A DNA stretch of 64,000 nt from contig CAVZWW010000003.1 of the NCBI GenBank assembly GCA_963779225.1, positions 992,001-1,056,000 of the forward strand. Direction: 5' to 3'. The notes under the pieces are model-generated. The model was not told the origin of the DNA. It was given only the letters and a program-made list of their open reading frames with translations, and did no database searches. Each line of letters starts with the position of its first letter. Position 1 is the stretch's first letter. The stretch comes from CAVPCZ01 sp963779225. GTDB taxonomy: Bacteria; Bacteroidota; Ignavibacteria; UBA10030; UBA6906. The position numbers and the translations under genes are program-made. Shown one piece after another: positions 1 through 9,279 of the stretch.

Positions 1-3000
1 AGATCCTCGGCCACGAGTTTGGCACCGACGGGAGCGTCAGCTGGATCAAAATCCGGACTTCCCAGGAAGTGGATCAGGCCGTTGCGTCGAATTTTGTAAA
101 GCTTGATCCGGTACGACCGTTCACCATTCGCAACGACGGGGATGGATTCACACTCCAGGGGGCATTCGAACCGGGCACGGCATTCCGTCTCGTGGTGGAG
201 AGCGGTATGGAGAGTGTGCTGGGAGGCAAGACTCTTCATCCGTACGAGGCCGACATCGTCATAGGAAATGTGGCACCCTCCTTTGGTTTCAGCTCGCCCT
301 CCGGAGTCTATATGCTGCTCGGCGGCGCGAAGAAGCTCGATGTAAAAACGGTCAACATGAGCCGCCTGGCGGTCCGTTTCAGCCAGGTGTTCCAGAACAA
401 CCTGGTGTTCTTTCTGGACGGCGGCCGCTACTATGATTATTCGTACGGAGATTATGATGAAGAGAATGAAGGCGGGCGGGCGATCACACGCAAATACCGG
501 TACATGGTCGGGAATTACGGCCATCAGCTCCGGTTTGACACACTGAAGATCGACGCGGCGGTCAATCGCGAAGTCACGACGCAGCTGGATCTCACGCCAT
601 TCATCGGGTCGGGCTACAAGGGATTCTATGTTGTCGAGATCGCCGATCCGGCACAGGTGTGGCGGTCCACGTCCAAGCTGATTTCGGTTTCGGATCTCGG
701 GCTGATTGTGAAGCAGAGCGGTGACGAAGTGCTGGTGTTCGTCACCAACCTGATGACCACCGGGCCCGCCTCAGGAGTGCAGGTGTCATTGATTTCTACA
801 AGCAATCAGGTGATAGTGTCGGGTAAAACCGACGGCACGGGGGTAGCACGTTTCAGCAATTACCGCACAACCTCCGGGGATTTTACCCTCAAACTGGTGA
901 CTGCCGAAGCCGAGAACGACTTCAATTTCATCAACCTCGACGATTACCGGGTAGAAACCTCACGGTACGATGTTGCAGGGAGACGGGAAGCCGGAGGGCA
1001 GTACGATGCAGTGCTGTACGGCGACCGGAATATTTACCGTCCCGGGGAAGAGATGCTGGTGTCGGGAGTGGTACGTGCGTTGACCAGGCCGGTTCCGGCC
1101 GGTCTGCCCGTGCGCCTCAAACTGTTTTCCCCGCAGGGGACACTGGTGCAGGAGACGCAGCATACACTGGGATCCGAAGGATCGTTCGAGACGGCAACCC
1201 CCACCCGGTCTTCTTCGCTCACCGGTGACTACCGGTACGAATTGTTTACGGGCAACAACCTCTTTCTCGCGTCCTACAAGGTCAGTGTGGAGGATTTTGT
1301 CCCGGACCGCTTGCGCATTACGATGACACCTTCGCGCGAATCGGCACGCCCGGGTGAGACCGTCCGCTACGATGTGCAGGCGCTCAATTTCTTTGGCCCT
1401 CCCGCTTCCGGCCGGACGTGGGAGTTCGAGGGATCGTTCAGTCCGATGCCGTTTGTCTCGAAAGCCTTCCCCGCCTTCAGATTTTTCGATGATGCGGCAA
1501 AGAACTACAGTGGTGATCCGTTCATTGTGAACGGGAAGACGGACGAAGAGGGGAAGGCGGAAATCGAATTTCCGCTTCCGGAAAACCTCACTGCGACCGG
1601 TGTTCTCCGCGCCAAGGGCCGTATTGCGGTCTTTGATGAATCCGGCCGCCCGGTGTATCAGGTCTCCTCCACGACCGTCTATCCCCGGCCGTACTTCATC
1701 GGGCTGCTGAATGCCGGTGCATATTACGCCTCACCGAACGCGCCCCAGAAGGTGCAGATCGTTGCCGTGGATATGCAGGACAGGGTGATCAACGGGTTTA
1801 AGACCAAGATCGATCTCGTGCGTTTCGAGTGGCACTCGGTTCTGCGCCAGCACCCCGACACCAGAGCCCTCCGGTATGTTTCGGAGCGGCGGGAGATACT
1901 CGAGCGCAGCGACCGGGTAACGCTGGGTGAAAAGCCGTTGGAGTACACATACACGGCGACACGGTCCGGTGAATATGTGCTGCGTGTGGGAAAGGAGGGA
2001 GATGCCGGATACAATGAGATCAGGTTCTATACATACAGCTGGGGGACATCCGACATCACGTCGTTTGAAGTGGATCCGGAAGCCCGTGTGGACGTCGTGC
2101 TTGACAAAAACGTGTATACCCCGGGTGACCGTGCGCGTATCCTGTTCCAGACGCCATTCAGCGGCAAGCTGCTGGTGACGGTCGAACGCAATAACGTGTT
2201 CTCTTACCGTTATCTTGAGGTGACGAACAACGCCGCTTCGATGGAACTGGATGTCGAAGAGCAATTCCTTCCGAACGTGTACATCAGTGCGGTGCTGTTC
2301 CGCAAAATCACCGATTTGCAGATACCCCTGCTTGCGGGTCACGGATTTGCTCCGCTGATGGTGGAGAAGAAGACGAACAGACTCGATGTCCAGATTCGCG
2401 CACCGGAGAAGATCCGGCCGAAGACCAGGCAGACGATTGTGGTCTCGACAGGTGGAGAGGGCGGCGTCACGCTCACGCTCGCCGCGGTGGACGAGGGAAT
2501 CTGTCAGGTGAAAAACTACAAGACCCCCGATCCCTACGGCTACTTCTATGCACGGAAGGCGCTGGAAACGGAAACGTTCGATTTCTTCAAGCACCTGCTG
2601 CCCGAGCCGGACAGGAACAGGCAGCGAAGCAGCACCGGCGGGGGCGAGGCAGAGATGGGAAAACGTACAAATCCGCTCGGCGTACAGCGCTTCAAGCCTG
2701 TTGCGCTCTGGTCCGGCATCATCAAGACCGGCGCTAACGGCGAGGTGCAGGTTCCATTTGACATTCCGGAATTCAACGGAGAGGTGCGCCTGATGGCCTT
2801 CGCTTACAAGGGAGACCGGTTCGGTTCGGCCGAACGAGCCATGAAGGTGGCGGACCCGGTGGTGGTGACACCGGCGTTGCCCCGCTTTGTGAGTCCGGGC
2901 GATTCGCTGGTCATGCCGATCACGGCGTTCAACACCACGGACAAACCGGCCTCCCTGCAGTTTGATCTGGAAACCACAGGCGGACTGGTGCTGCAGGAGC

Positions 3001-4712
3001 GTTCTACGACGCTTGATGTCGGCGCGAACCAGGAACGGTTTACCACTGTGGGCGTGCGCGTCACGAATCAGATCGGGAAGGCCACCTTGACGGTGAAAAC
3101 CAGGGCCTTCGGCGAACAGTTCGAAAGTGCGACGGAACTGCCGGTTCGTCCGATCTCTCCGTTTGCCACCGATGCATTCACGGGATATGTGGACGGCGGA
3201 ACGACGGTCTCGCATGATATCGTCGATGCCTATCTCCCGTTTGGTCGGCGCGCATATGTCACGTTGAGTCCTTATCCGGTTTCGAACTTCGCCAGAGAGC
3301 TCAGGTACCTGCTCGGCTATCCGCACGGGTGTCTCGAGCAGACGGTCTCAAAGGCCTTTCCGCAGATCTACCTGCGCGATATTGCCATGATACTCGCGCC
3401 GTCGGCGATGAGTGGTGGCAGTCCGACCTATTTTGTGAACGAGGCCATTACGAAAGTGACGGGGATGCAGCTCAGCGACGGCACGTTCACCTACTGGCCC
3501 GGTGGCACGACGTCCAACCCCTGGTCCACGGTGTATGCCACACATTTTCTGCTTGAGGCGAAGAAGGCGGGATACGCGGTGATGGACAAAACGCTGAGTG
3601 GCGCCCTTGAAGCAATCGCCCGTGTCGCCCGGGACAAGAAAACCGAGGATTACACATACACGGAAGCTAACCGGACCGTGGTAAAGCGGATAGCAGCAAA
3701 GAGTTCCATCTATGCGCTCTACGTGCTTGCCCTGGCCGGGAAACCCGAGCGTCCGCTGATGAGTTTTTATCGCAGCGAGAAGACTCTGCTCACGCTTGAC
3801 ATGCGATATCTGCTGGCAGGCGCATTCGCTTTGAGCGGGGACAGACGGACATACAGCGATCTTCTCCCATCGCAGTTTGCCCTGGAATCACCCGTGCGGA
3901 CCAACGGGGGGGACTTCGATTCGCCGGTGCGGGCCACGGCCATTATGCTGAACGTGCTGTTGGAGACGGACTTGAACAGCGGCAACATTCCCCGGTTGAT
4001 GGACTACCTGTCCAGGATGTACAAACGCGACGAATGGCACAGCACGCAGGATAATGCTTTCACACTGCTGGCGTTCGGCAAATCGGCCCGGATGGCTTCC
4101 GGCACGAAAGCAACCGGGACAGTGACCGTCGGCGGTAGAGACTTCGTCTACGGAGGGGGGAATCAGAGGCTCGATATAGAGCCGTACGGGAAGAAGGTAT
4201 CGATCGTCATACGCGGGAGCGGACGCGTGTATTACACGCTTGCTGTGGAGGGGATCCGGACCGACGGCCGTGTGAAGATGGAGGACCGGAATCTTCAGGT
4301 CCGGCGCGAGCTGTTGGACCGCTCCGGAGCCGTTGTCAATCCACTGTCAATCAGGCAGAACGACCTTGTCGTTGTCCGGCTCACCCTGACGTCGAGTGTA
4401 GAGCGGCTGGAGTACATTGCTGTCAGCGACCTGTTGCCGGCCGGTTTTGAAATCGAAAACCCGCGCATCACCGAAGCCACGAATTATGCGTTCATCAAGG
4501 ATCCTGCGGTTCCGGAGTACATGGACATCCGCGATGACCGGATCAATCTTTACACAAGTTTTCGTGGTGGGAAGCGGCAGCAGGTGTTTTATTATGCGGT
4601 TCGCGCGGTGACGCCCGGGGAATTCGTCTATCCGCCGGTCACGGCGGAGGCGATGTATGACGCAAATTATTCGTCCACAAGCGGTTTGGGGCGGTTGCGT
4701 GTCGCGCGGTAG
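1..4712 (+). CDS. Bacterial alpha-2-macroglobulin family protein (5' end outside window)
   Basis: The reading frame is open to the left edge; the first in-frame start codon inside the window is a GTG at 69, so the true N-terminus probably lies upstream. At least 1,547 residues are visible: MG-type beta domains, then the conserved A-V-D-E-G-I region (nt about 2486-2503), then a thioester domain with G-C-L-E-Q. The thioester Cys codon is at 3330-3332 and the Gln codon at 3339-3341. Bacterial A2M proteins are envelope protease traps in which an attacking protease exposes the Cys-Gln thioester and is covalently captured. The bait and thioester elements look intact, so the protein is probably functional. 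In many bacteria an A2M gene of this type sits next to pbpC; no pbpC follows here, and the left side is not visible. A stem-loop follows the stop. Confidence 0.9.
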   Translation, partial: ILGHEFGTDGSVSWIKIRTSQEVDQAVASNFVKLDPVRPFTIRNDGDGFTLQGAFEPGTAFRLVVESGMESVLGGKTLHPYEADIVIGNVAPSFGFSSPSGVYMLLGGAKKLDVKTVNMSRLAVRFSQVFQNNLVFFLDGGRYYDYSYGDYDEENEGGRAITRKYRYMVGNYGHQLRFDTLKIDAAVNREVTTQLDLTPFIGSGYKGFYVVEIADPAQVWRSTSKLISVSDLGLIVKQSGDEVLVFVTNLMTTGPASGVQVSLISTSNQVIVSGKTDGTGVARFSNYRTTSGDFTLKLVTAEAENDFNFINLDDYRVETSRYDVAGRREAGGQYDAVLYGDRNIYRPGEEMLVSGVVRALTRPVPAGLPVRLKLFSPQGTLVQETQHTLGSEGSFETATPTRSSSLTGDYRYELFTGNNLFLASYKVSVEDFVPDRLRITMTPSRESARPGETVRYDVQALNFFGPPASGRTWEFEGSFSPMPFVSKAFPAFRFFDDAAKNYSGDPFIVNGKTDEEGKAEIEFPLPENLTATGVLRAKGRIAVFDESGRPVYQVSSTTVYPRPYFIGLLNAGAYYASPNAPQKVQIVAVDMQDRVINGFKTKIDLVRFEWHSVLRQHPDTRALRYVSERREILERSDRVTLGEKPLEYTYTATRSGEYVLRVGKEGDAGYNEIRFYTYSWGTSDITSFEVDPEARVDVVLDKNVYTPGDRARILFQTPFSGKLLVTVERNNVFSYRYLEVTNNAASMELDVEEQFLPNVYISAVLFRKITDLQIPLLAGHGFAPLMVEKKTNRLDVQIRAPEKIRPKTRQTIVVSTGGEGGVTLTLAAVDEGICQVKNYKTPDPYGYFYARKALETETFDFFKHLLPEPDRNRQRSSTGGGEAEMGKRTNPLGVQRFKPVALWSGIIKTGANGEVQVPFDIPEFNGEVRLMAFAYKGDRFGSAERAMKVADPVVVTPALPRFVSPGDSLVMPITAFNTTDKPASLQFDLETTGGLVLQERSTTLDVGANQERFTTVGVRVTNQIGKATLTVKTRAFGEQFESATELPVRPISPFATDAFTGYVDGGTTVSHDIVDAYLPFGRRAYVTLSPYPVSNFARELRYLLGYPHGCLEQTVSKAFPQIYLRDIAMILAPSAMSGGSPTYFVNEAITKVTGMQLSDGTFTYWPGGTTSNPWSTVYATHFLLEAKKAGYAVMDKTLSGALEAIARVARDKKTEDYTYTEANRTVVKRIAAKSSIYALYVLALAGKPERPLMSFYRSEKTLLTLDMRYLLAGAFALSGDRRTYSDLLPSQFALESPVRTNGGDFDSPVRATAIMLNVLLETDLNSGNIPRLMDYLSRMYKRDEWHSTQDNAFTLLAFGKSARMASGTKATGTVTVGGRDFVYGGGNQRLDIEPYGKKVSIVIRGSGRVYYTLAVEGIRTDGRVKMEDRNLQVRRELLDRSGAVVNPLSIRQNDLVVVRLTLTSSVERLEYIAVSDLLPAGFEIENPRITEATNYAFIKDPAVPEYMDIRDDRINLYTSFRGGKRQQVFYYAVRAVTPGEFVYPPVTAEAMYDANYSSTSGLGRLRVAR

Positions 4713-4743
4713 ACGGTTTGTCAAACGTGACATAGGTGAAACA

Positions 4744-4768
4744 GAGGCACATAAGGCTCATGTGCCTC
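4744..4768 (+). terminator. Stem-loop after the alpha-2-macroglobulin gene
   Basis: A perfect 9-bp stem (arms gaggcacat 4744-4752 and atgtgcctc 4760-4768) encloses a 7-nt loop, 31 bases after the A2M stop. No T-run follows, so it is only a possible terminator or mRNA-end structure. A TATAAT box lies just downstream at 4790-4795 and could serve the next gene, although no convincing -35 box is visible. Confidence 0.45.
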
Positions 4769-4832
4769 AACTTCCTGGGAGATTGTACGTATAATAGGAC
4801 AGCATCGAATCACCCACACTATGAGGGCTCCA

Positions 4833-5039
4833 ATGGACACCACCTCCACACCTTCCAATCCGAAGCGCCACCGGGATCAGGGCAGCCTTATCGGCGGTCT
4901 TGTCCTTGTTGTGATGGGCCTGCTCTTTCTCGCAAACAACCTGCTCCCCGACTTCCGTTTTCATGACTACTGGCCGGTGATCCTTATCGTGATCGGAGCC
5001 GCGATGCTCTGGAAATCGCGCACTCCGTCAGAGAAATAG
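4833..5039 (+). CDS. Small two-TM membrane protein, LiaI/LiaF-type TM region (DUF5668-like)
   Basis: This 68-residue protein has a short polar N-terminus, two hydrophobic segments (around G-G-L-V-L-V-V-M-G-L-L-F-L and P-V-I-L-I-V-I-G-A-A-M-L) and a Lys/Arg-rich end. The pattern matches the repeated transmembrane module at the N-terminus of LiaF-like proteins. The ATG at 4833 is chosen because a GAGGG sequence lies about 5 bases before it; an ATG at 4821 is also in frame but has no ribosome site. It ends 11 bases before the larger LiaF-like gene, so the two are almost certainly co-transcribed. Function is unknown; by analogy with LiaI/LiaF it may sense or respond to envelope stress. Confidence 0.75.
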   Translation: MDTTSTPSNPKRHRDQGSLIGGLVLVVMGLLFLANNLLPDFRFHDYWPVILIVIGAAMLWKSRTPSEK

Positions 5040-5050
5040 CGGAGGATCTC

Positions 5051-5947
5051 ATGAAAACCTCACGGCTGTTCTGGGGTCTGTTTTTGCTTACCATCGGCGT
5101 ACTTGTCCTGCTCGACAAGACGGGGGTCTTTGTTGCTCACTGGAACCTGGCATGGAAATTCTGGCCGGTAGCGCTGATTTTCTGGGGTATTGCCCTGCTG
5201 GCGGGCGGTAAGGTTGTCCGGCTCGTTGCCGCAGCTGTGGCCGCGGTGGTCCTGGGCTTTGTCCTGGTCTCGATGTTCAACATGACCTGGTTCGATGGCG
5301 AGTGCCGGAATGCTCCGATCACTCAAACACAGGAGATGGACGAGTCGTTTGACCCGTCGATCAAGCAGGCGACCTTCATCATGGAATCCGGCGCGGGAGC
5401 CTTCTCCATCGGCGACACCACTTCGCAACTTGTCCATGTGAAGACCGAATCCAGTTTCGGTTCGTACCGGCTGGAGCGAAGCCAGGATGGGGAAGGTGTG
5501 AGGGTCTCCCTGGAATTGGACGGGAAGCATTCGGCATGGCCTCCCGGGCGAATGCGGAACGTTGTTCAGGTGAGTCTGAATCCGGCACCGGTATGGGATG
5601 TGCGTCTGGATGTCGGCGCGACGACGTTCAACTGTGATCTGCAGGCTTTCCGGGTAAACCGGCTTCAGGTGAATGCGGGTGCCGCCTCCATGCATCTGAC
5701 GCTGGGTGACCGTCAGCCGGAAACGTCGGTCGACATTGACGCCGGAGCATCCTCCATTGTATTACGTGTGCCCTCGTCGGCCGGATGTGAAGTCGATCTC
5801 GATGCGCCGATGTCAAGAAAAAAACTGCCGGGATTCACCAGAGAAGGGAAGGGGCGATACGTAACGGATAATTTTGAAACGGCGACACAGAAGGTGCATA
5901 TTGGTCTGGATGCGGGGGTCTCCAGTATCAGAGTCGAACGCTATTGA
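5051..5947 (+). CDS. LiaF-like membrane protein with C-terminal beta-rich domain
   Basis: The protein has 298 residues. About the first 80 hold three hydrophobic segments, starting with the same LiaI/LiaF module as the preceding small gene. The rest is a soluble beta-strand repeat region in which D-V-G-A, N-A-G-A, D-A-G-A and D-A-G-V recur at about 20-residue spacing, typical of the LiaF C-terminal or DUF4097-type beta-helix. GGAGGA stands 5 bases before the ATG. Firmicute LiaF represses the LiaRS two-component system, but no sensor kinase or regulator lies nearby, so that role cannot be transferred. A strong hairpin between this gene and the convergent asparaginase gene ends the unit. Confidence 0.75.
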   Translation: MKTSRLFWGLFLLTIGVLVLLDKTGVFVAHWNLAWKFWPVALIFWGIALLAGGKVVRLVAAAVAAVVLGFVLVSMFNMTWFDGECRNAPITQTQEMDESFDPSIKQATFIMESGAGAFSIGDTTSQLVHVKTESSFGSYRLERSQDGEGVRVSLELDGKHSAWPPGRMRNVVQVSLNPAPVWDVRLDVGATTFNCDLQAFRVNRLQVNAGAASMHLTLGDRQPETSVDIDAGASSIVLRVPSSAGCEVDLDAPMSRKKLPGFTREGKGRYVTDNFETATQKVHIGLDAGVSSIRVERY

Positions 5948-5974
5948 TGAGGAGCACCGTCGCCGTGCCAGAGT

Positions 5975-6002
5975 CCTGACTGCCGGCCAACCGGCAGTCA
6001 GG
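5975..6002. terminator. Bidirectional terminator between convergent genes
   Basis: A perfect 12-bp stem (cctgactgccgg 5975-5986; ccggcagtcagg 5991-6002) with a CCAA loop lies in the 70-base gap between the LiaF-like gene (plus) and the asparaginase gene (minus). Its position and symmetry fit a shared terminator, though neither side has a long T-run. Confidence 0.65.
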
Positions 6003-6017
6003 TGACGGAGTCTCTGC

Positions 6018-6506
6018 CTACCGCCGTTCCTCGAATTCCCCCGTCTTCCTGTTCTTCTTCACATTGTCCCATGTGAAACACTTACCATTCATGACGATAT
6101 AGACTCCCCGGGGGAGCACCTGCACGAACGCCAGGGCGCTCCCCAGATTGAACAGACCGTCGGAGCTTCCAAACTTGTACGGAATCATCGCGCCGGTCAG
6201 GATGATTGTCTTGTTGTGGATGGCTTTGCCCAACACCTGGGCCGTGACTTCCATGGTGTCGGTGCCGTGGGTGATCAGGATGCGTTCCTCTCTGGCGCGT
6301 GTGCATTGTTCGACGATGATCTGCCGGTCCGCATCTGTCATCTCCAGGCTGTCCACCATCATCAGCGTGCGAGGCGACACTTCCAGTTTGCATCGCCCCA
6401 GCGCGAGCATCTCGGGCAGATGGGTGTCCTTGAAGTAGAGTTTTCCATCCAGCTCATGGTATTCCTTGTCAAACGTCCCGCCGGTGATGAAGATACGAAT
6501 GGCCAT
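6018..6506 (-). CDS. Single-domain asparaginase-family protein
   Basis: The protein has 162 residues and corresponds to only the N-terminal catalytic domain of type I/II L-asparaginases, which are usually about 330 residues. The nucleophile motif T-G-G-T is at residues 8-11, H-G-T-D-T-M at 80-85 (second catalytic Thr and Asp), L-T-G-A-M at 103-107 and S-D-G-L-F-N just after. The C-terminal domain that normally completes the active site in the oligomer is missing, and no remnant of it lies downstream. GGAAGGAAAG precedes the start. Short stand-alone asparaginase domains do occur in other bacteria, so this is probably intact rather than truncated; whether it hydrolyses Asn is unknown. Confidence 0.8.
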   Translation of the reverse strand: MAIRIFITGGTFDKEYHELDGKLYFKDTHLPEMLALGRCKLEVSPRTLMMVDSLEMTDADRQIIVEQCTRAREERILITHGTDTMEVTAQVLGKAIHNKTIILTGAMIPYKFGSSDGLFNLGSALAFVQVLPRGVYIVMNGKCFTWDNVKKNRKTGEFEERR

Positions 6507-6659
6507 AGTCTTCTTTCCTTCCCATTAGTGGCCGGTTGAGCGCCAGGAAATGCCAAGAAGTCCCCCTCCTGGTGTGCGCAGCCTTTCCGGATCATTCCTT
6601 CTGTAGTCCTTTGCATTGTCAGTTGCGCCGGTTCTCGGATCGCCCCTCATGTCAGTTTC

Positions 6660-8675
6660 CTACCGTGTCGCTTCGATCAGTTTCTTCACAGGTTCGAGGA
6701 TCGTGATATGCACTTCCGCTTCGGGCTTTGCGGAGCGTTCGAGCAGGGCGGCATCTTCCGCCGTCGGGGTGAAGTGCCCGCCGGCTTTCAGCGCCTCAAT
6801 TGCCCGGAGAGCCAGATCGGCAAGGCCCGAGACGCTGACCGAGACCGGTTCTATCTCACACAGCAGGAAGTTACCGGGGAACAGGGGTGCCAGGCGGCCA
6901 TGGTTATCCCGCAGCGTCGCGAATAGCTCTTCCAGTCTGGTGATGGCAGTACGATCCTGCGGGTTTGCGGTCAGCGTGTTCGCCAGCTGGAGGCAGGTGC
7001 GGCCCGCATCACTTTCGGGGAGGACGGCATCGGACAGCCTGTTCAGGGGGGTCAGGCTTGTAACCTCCTGTACGCGGTGTCGGGTGTACTGTTTCATCGG
7101 TTCGAGCACCGACGCCAGCGTCCACAGCGCGTCGATGTCTTGCCGTCCGGCGATTCGTTCGAGCATACTGCGGTAGCCGCTCCGGTGAAGAACGCCAGTC
7201 CACGGGAGGCGGTATGAAAGCCGGTCCAGCCGGCGGTACATATCGGCGGGGTCCTGTACTGTTGCCGGTGACCAGAGCCGTTCGGCGACTGCGGCGACAC
7301 GCGGCCAGATGCGCGAGTCGATGTTCGCGGGTGTCACCCATTCAGCCCACATACATGCTTCGCCCCCCAGAATCAGTGCCTTTGCTTCATCCGGAAGTGC
7401 GGCGACTTCCTTGTCAAGTGGGTCCACGGCGTAATGGAATGAAGCCGGCTGCATGTGGTCCAGGTAATAGCCGGACGAGAGGATGCCGCGATAGCCATTC
7501 CCGGCCGCTTCGGCGAGCGACTTCTGTCCGCGCCAGGATTGGACCACGATATCTTTCGGAAGCTCCGGATGGAGAATTTCGTCCCAGCCGAGCATGGTCT
7601 TGTCGTATTTTTTCAGGATGCCGAGCAAGCGCTTATTGAAGTAGACCTGCAGGTCATGGTTGGACTTCATGCCCTTCGCCTTCTTGAACGCGGTGATCGC
7701 TGGACTTGTCTCCCACTGTTTGCCGTTGACCTCGTCGCCTCCGATATGAAAGAACCTATCGGGAAAAAGCCCTGCCATTTCGCCGATAAACCTATCGAGA
7801 AAAAGATAGGTTTCCTCGCGGGTGGGATCCATGGTGGGATCCATTACTCCCCAGCGACGTTCGATCGCATACGGTCCGGGTGCACTGGCCAGCTCCGGGT
7901 ACGCGACGAGCCAGGCGGTTGTATGGCCGGGCATGTCAAATTCGGGCACCACGCGGATCCCACGGTCAGAGGCATAGGCCACCACCTCGCGGATCTCCGC
8001 CTGCGTAAAATACTGTCCGTCGGATCCGAGCTCGTGGAGCTTCGGAAAAACTCTGCTCTCAACTCTGAAGCCCTGGTCTTCTGAAAGGTGCCAGTGCAGC
8101 ACGTTCAGTTTCACGGCGGCCATGGCGTCAAGGTTCCGTTTGATGACCTCGATGGGCATCCAGTGCCGGCAGACGTCTATCAGCACGCCGCGCCAGGGGA
8201 AGCGGGCATCGTCGTCGATGCGCACGCACGGGACCCGAAAGCCTTCGGGACCGGCTTTGACGAGTTGCCAGAACGTTTCGAAGCCGCGGAGAACGCCGTA
8301 CGGCGTAGGCGCCGTAAGCTGGGCGCCGCCGGGAGTCACCACGAGACTATATGATTCATCTTCCACGGCTCCCTGGATGGGTTCCGATGATTTTTCGCAC
8401 AGAACCGTCAGGACGCAGGCCCGGGGCTGATCGGCACCGGCAATGAAGGAGATACCGGTTTCGCGGGAGATGCGGTCGATCAGACGTGTCGCGGCACGCC
8501 CCAGCCGCGGCTCCGCACCTTTCTCAAAAAGGATGGCGAACCCGTTGTCGAGCGTCATGGTTCCGGTTTCGAATGTGACACTGCGTGGCACGGGCATCAG
8601 ATCCAACGTGGATGTCTGGCTGTAGCCGGCGGCGGCGGAGAGAGTCAGGGCCATAAGAAGTGCGCGTCTGTTCAT
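6660..8675 (-). CDS. Beta-N-acetylhexosaminidase, glycoside hydrolase family 20
   Basis: The 671-residue protein has an apparent signal peptide (M-N-R-R-A-L-L-M-A-L... to about residue 20), a GH20b-type N-terminal domain to about 150, and a catalytic TIM barrel. The barrel shows L-H-W-H-L-S-E-D-Q-G (about 193-202), E-F-D-M-P-G-H (245-251) and the catalytic pair in H-I-G-G-D-E (Asp314, Glu315). These enzymes release terminal GlcNAc or GalNAc from chitin, glycans or peptidoglycan fragments by substrate-assisted catalysis. About 170 C-terminal residues form a helical region after the barrel. The sodium symporter at 9730 and the GlcN-6-P deaminase fusion at 59393 are plausible downstream partners. 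The upstream gap holds inverted repeats but no clear promoter. Confidence 0.92.
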   Translation of the reverse strand: MNRRALLMALTLSAAAGYSQTSTLDLMPVPRSVTFETGTMTLDNGFAILFEKGAEPRLGRAATRLIDRISRETGISFIAGADQPRACVLTVLCEKSSEPIQGAVEDESYSLVVTPGGAQLTAPTPYGVLRGFETFWQLVKAGPEGFRVPCVRIDDDARFPWRGVLIDVCRHWMPIEVIKRNLDAMAAVKLNVLHWHLSEDQGFRVESRVFPKLHELGSDGQYFTQAEIREVVAYASDRGIRVVPEFDMPGHTTAWLVAYPELASAPGPYAIERRWGVMDPTMDPTREETYLFLDRFIGEMAGLFPDRFFHIGGDEVNGKQWETSPAITAFKKAKGMKSNHDLQVYFNKRLLGILKKYDKTMLGWDEILHPELPKDIVVQSWRGQKSLAEAAGNGYRGILSSGYYLDHMQPASFHYAVDPLDKEVAALPDEAKALILGGEACMWAEWVTPANIDSRIWPRVAAVAERLWSPATVQDPADMYRRLDRLSYRLPWTGVLHRSGYRSMLERIAGRQDIDALWTLASVLEPMKQYTRHRVQEVTSLTPLNRLSDAVLPESDAGRTCLQLANTLTANPQDRTAITRLEELFATLRDNHGRLAPLFPGNFLLCEIEPVSVSVSGLADLALRAIEALKAGGHFTPTAEDAALLERSAKPEAEVHITILEPVKKLIEATR

Positions 8676-8880
8676 GGATGTGTGTCCTGAAAGAATGGTA
8701 TTGCCAAAAGGCGAGGAGACCAGTGATGTCGAATCAGGAGCCCGACGGTCTAACCATTGAGGCTGACGCCCGACCGTCTTGACGACAAGGCGGGAACCCG
8801 GCAGTCTGAATCAAGGTAGAGCAGAGTGATTTCATAATCAAGGGAAAGACTGCCGGCTGCCGCACCGGAAAATCGAATCT
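8676..8880. repeat. Intergenic inverted repeats between divergent genes
   Basis: The 205-base gap between the GH20 start (minus) and the next plus gene contains two inverted-repeat pairs. One is ccggcagtct at 8798-8807 against agactgccgg at 8847-8856. The other is gacggtc near 8732 against gaccgtc near 8772. The core gactgccgg is also in the hairpin at 5975-6002, so it may be a dispersed element or operator. No convincing promoter boxes were found. Confidence 0.4.
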
Positions 8881-9279
8881 ATGCTGTTGCATGCGGTTGA
8901 AGATCCGTGTATCTTCAATACCATGAGTGCACCCATAGCCATTCCGGCGACTCCCTGTACAGCCGCGGATCTGGAAATGTTCCGTGGGCAGCCGTTTGAT
9001 TCAATGATCAAGTACGTCGTCGATATCCGTTCTCAGCGTATTGCCCTGGGGGGCGAAATGCATGCCGATGCTGAGGAGGAACTATTGAAGACGGGGTCCA
9101 GCCAGGCCGATCTGTGGGGGGGAAATCTCCTCCCGTGGCGGACGCCTCCGCGTATTGAGCACACGTCGTTGATCAATATTCGTCCGGCCGCGGGGAATCG
9201 CGCGATCGAGATCAGCGAGCCCCTGATCCGCACGGCGGTCGAAGCGATCGTGAAGCGATGGGTGAGTCTGCCATGGTGA
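8881..9279 (+). CDS. DUF5674-like small conserved protein
   Basis: This protein has 132 residues from the ATG at 8881, or 118 from a second ATG at 8923; neither start has a good ribosome site, and the shorter form fits the family length better. The segment D-I-R-S-Q-R-I-A-L-G-G-E-M-H-A-D-A-E-E followed by D-L-W-G-G-N, H-T-S-L-I-N-I-R-P and G-N-R-A-I-E-I matches my memory of DUF5674, a small soluble family of unknown function. No signal peptide is present. A G7 run lies at 9116-9122 inside the conserved D-L-W-G region. The gene overlaps the next by 7 bases. Confidence 0.65.
   Translation: MLLHAVEDPCIFNTMSAPIAIPATPCTAADLEMFRGQPFDSMIKYVVDIRSQRIALGGEMHADAEEELLKTGSSQADLWGGNLLPWRTPPRIEHTSLINIRPAAGNRAIEISEPLIRTAVEAIVKRWVSLPW

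Noticed and set aside
1731..3326. Long minus-strand open frame (531 codons) opposite the alpha-2-macroglobulin gene
   Set aside because: It is a shadow of a clearly conserved plus-strand gene; its translation is Arg/His-rich with no domain or ribosome site.
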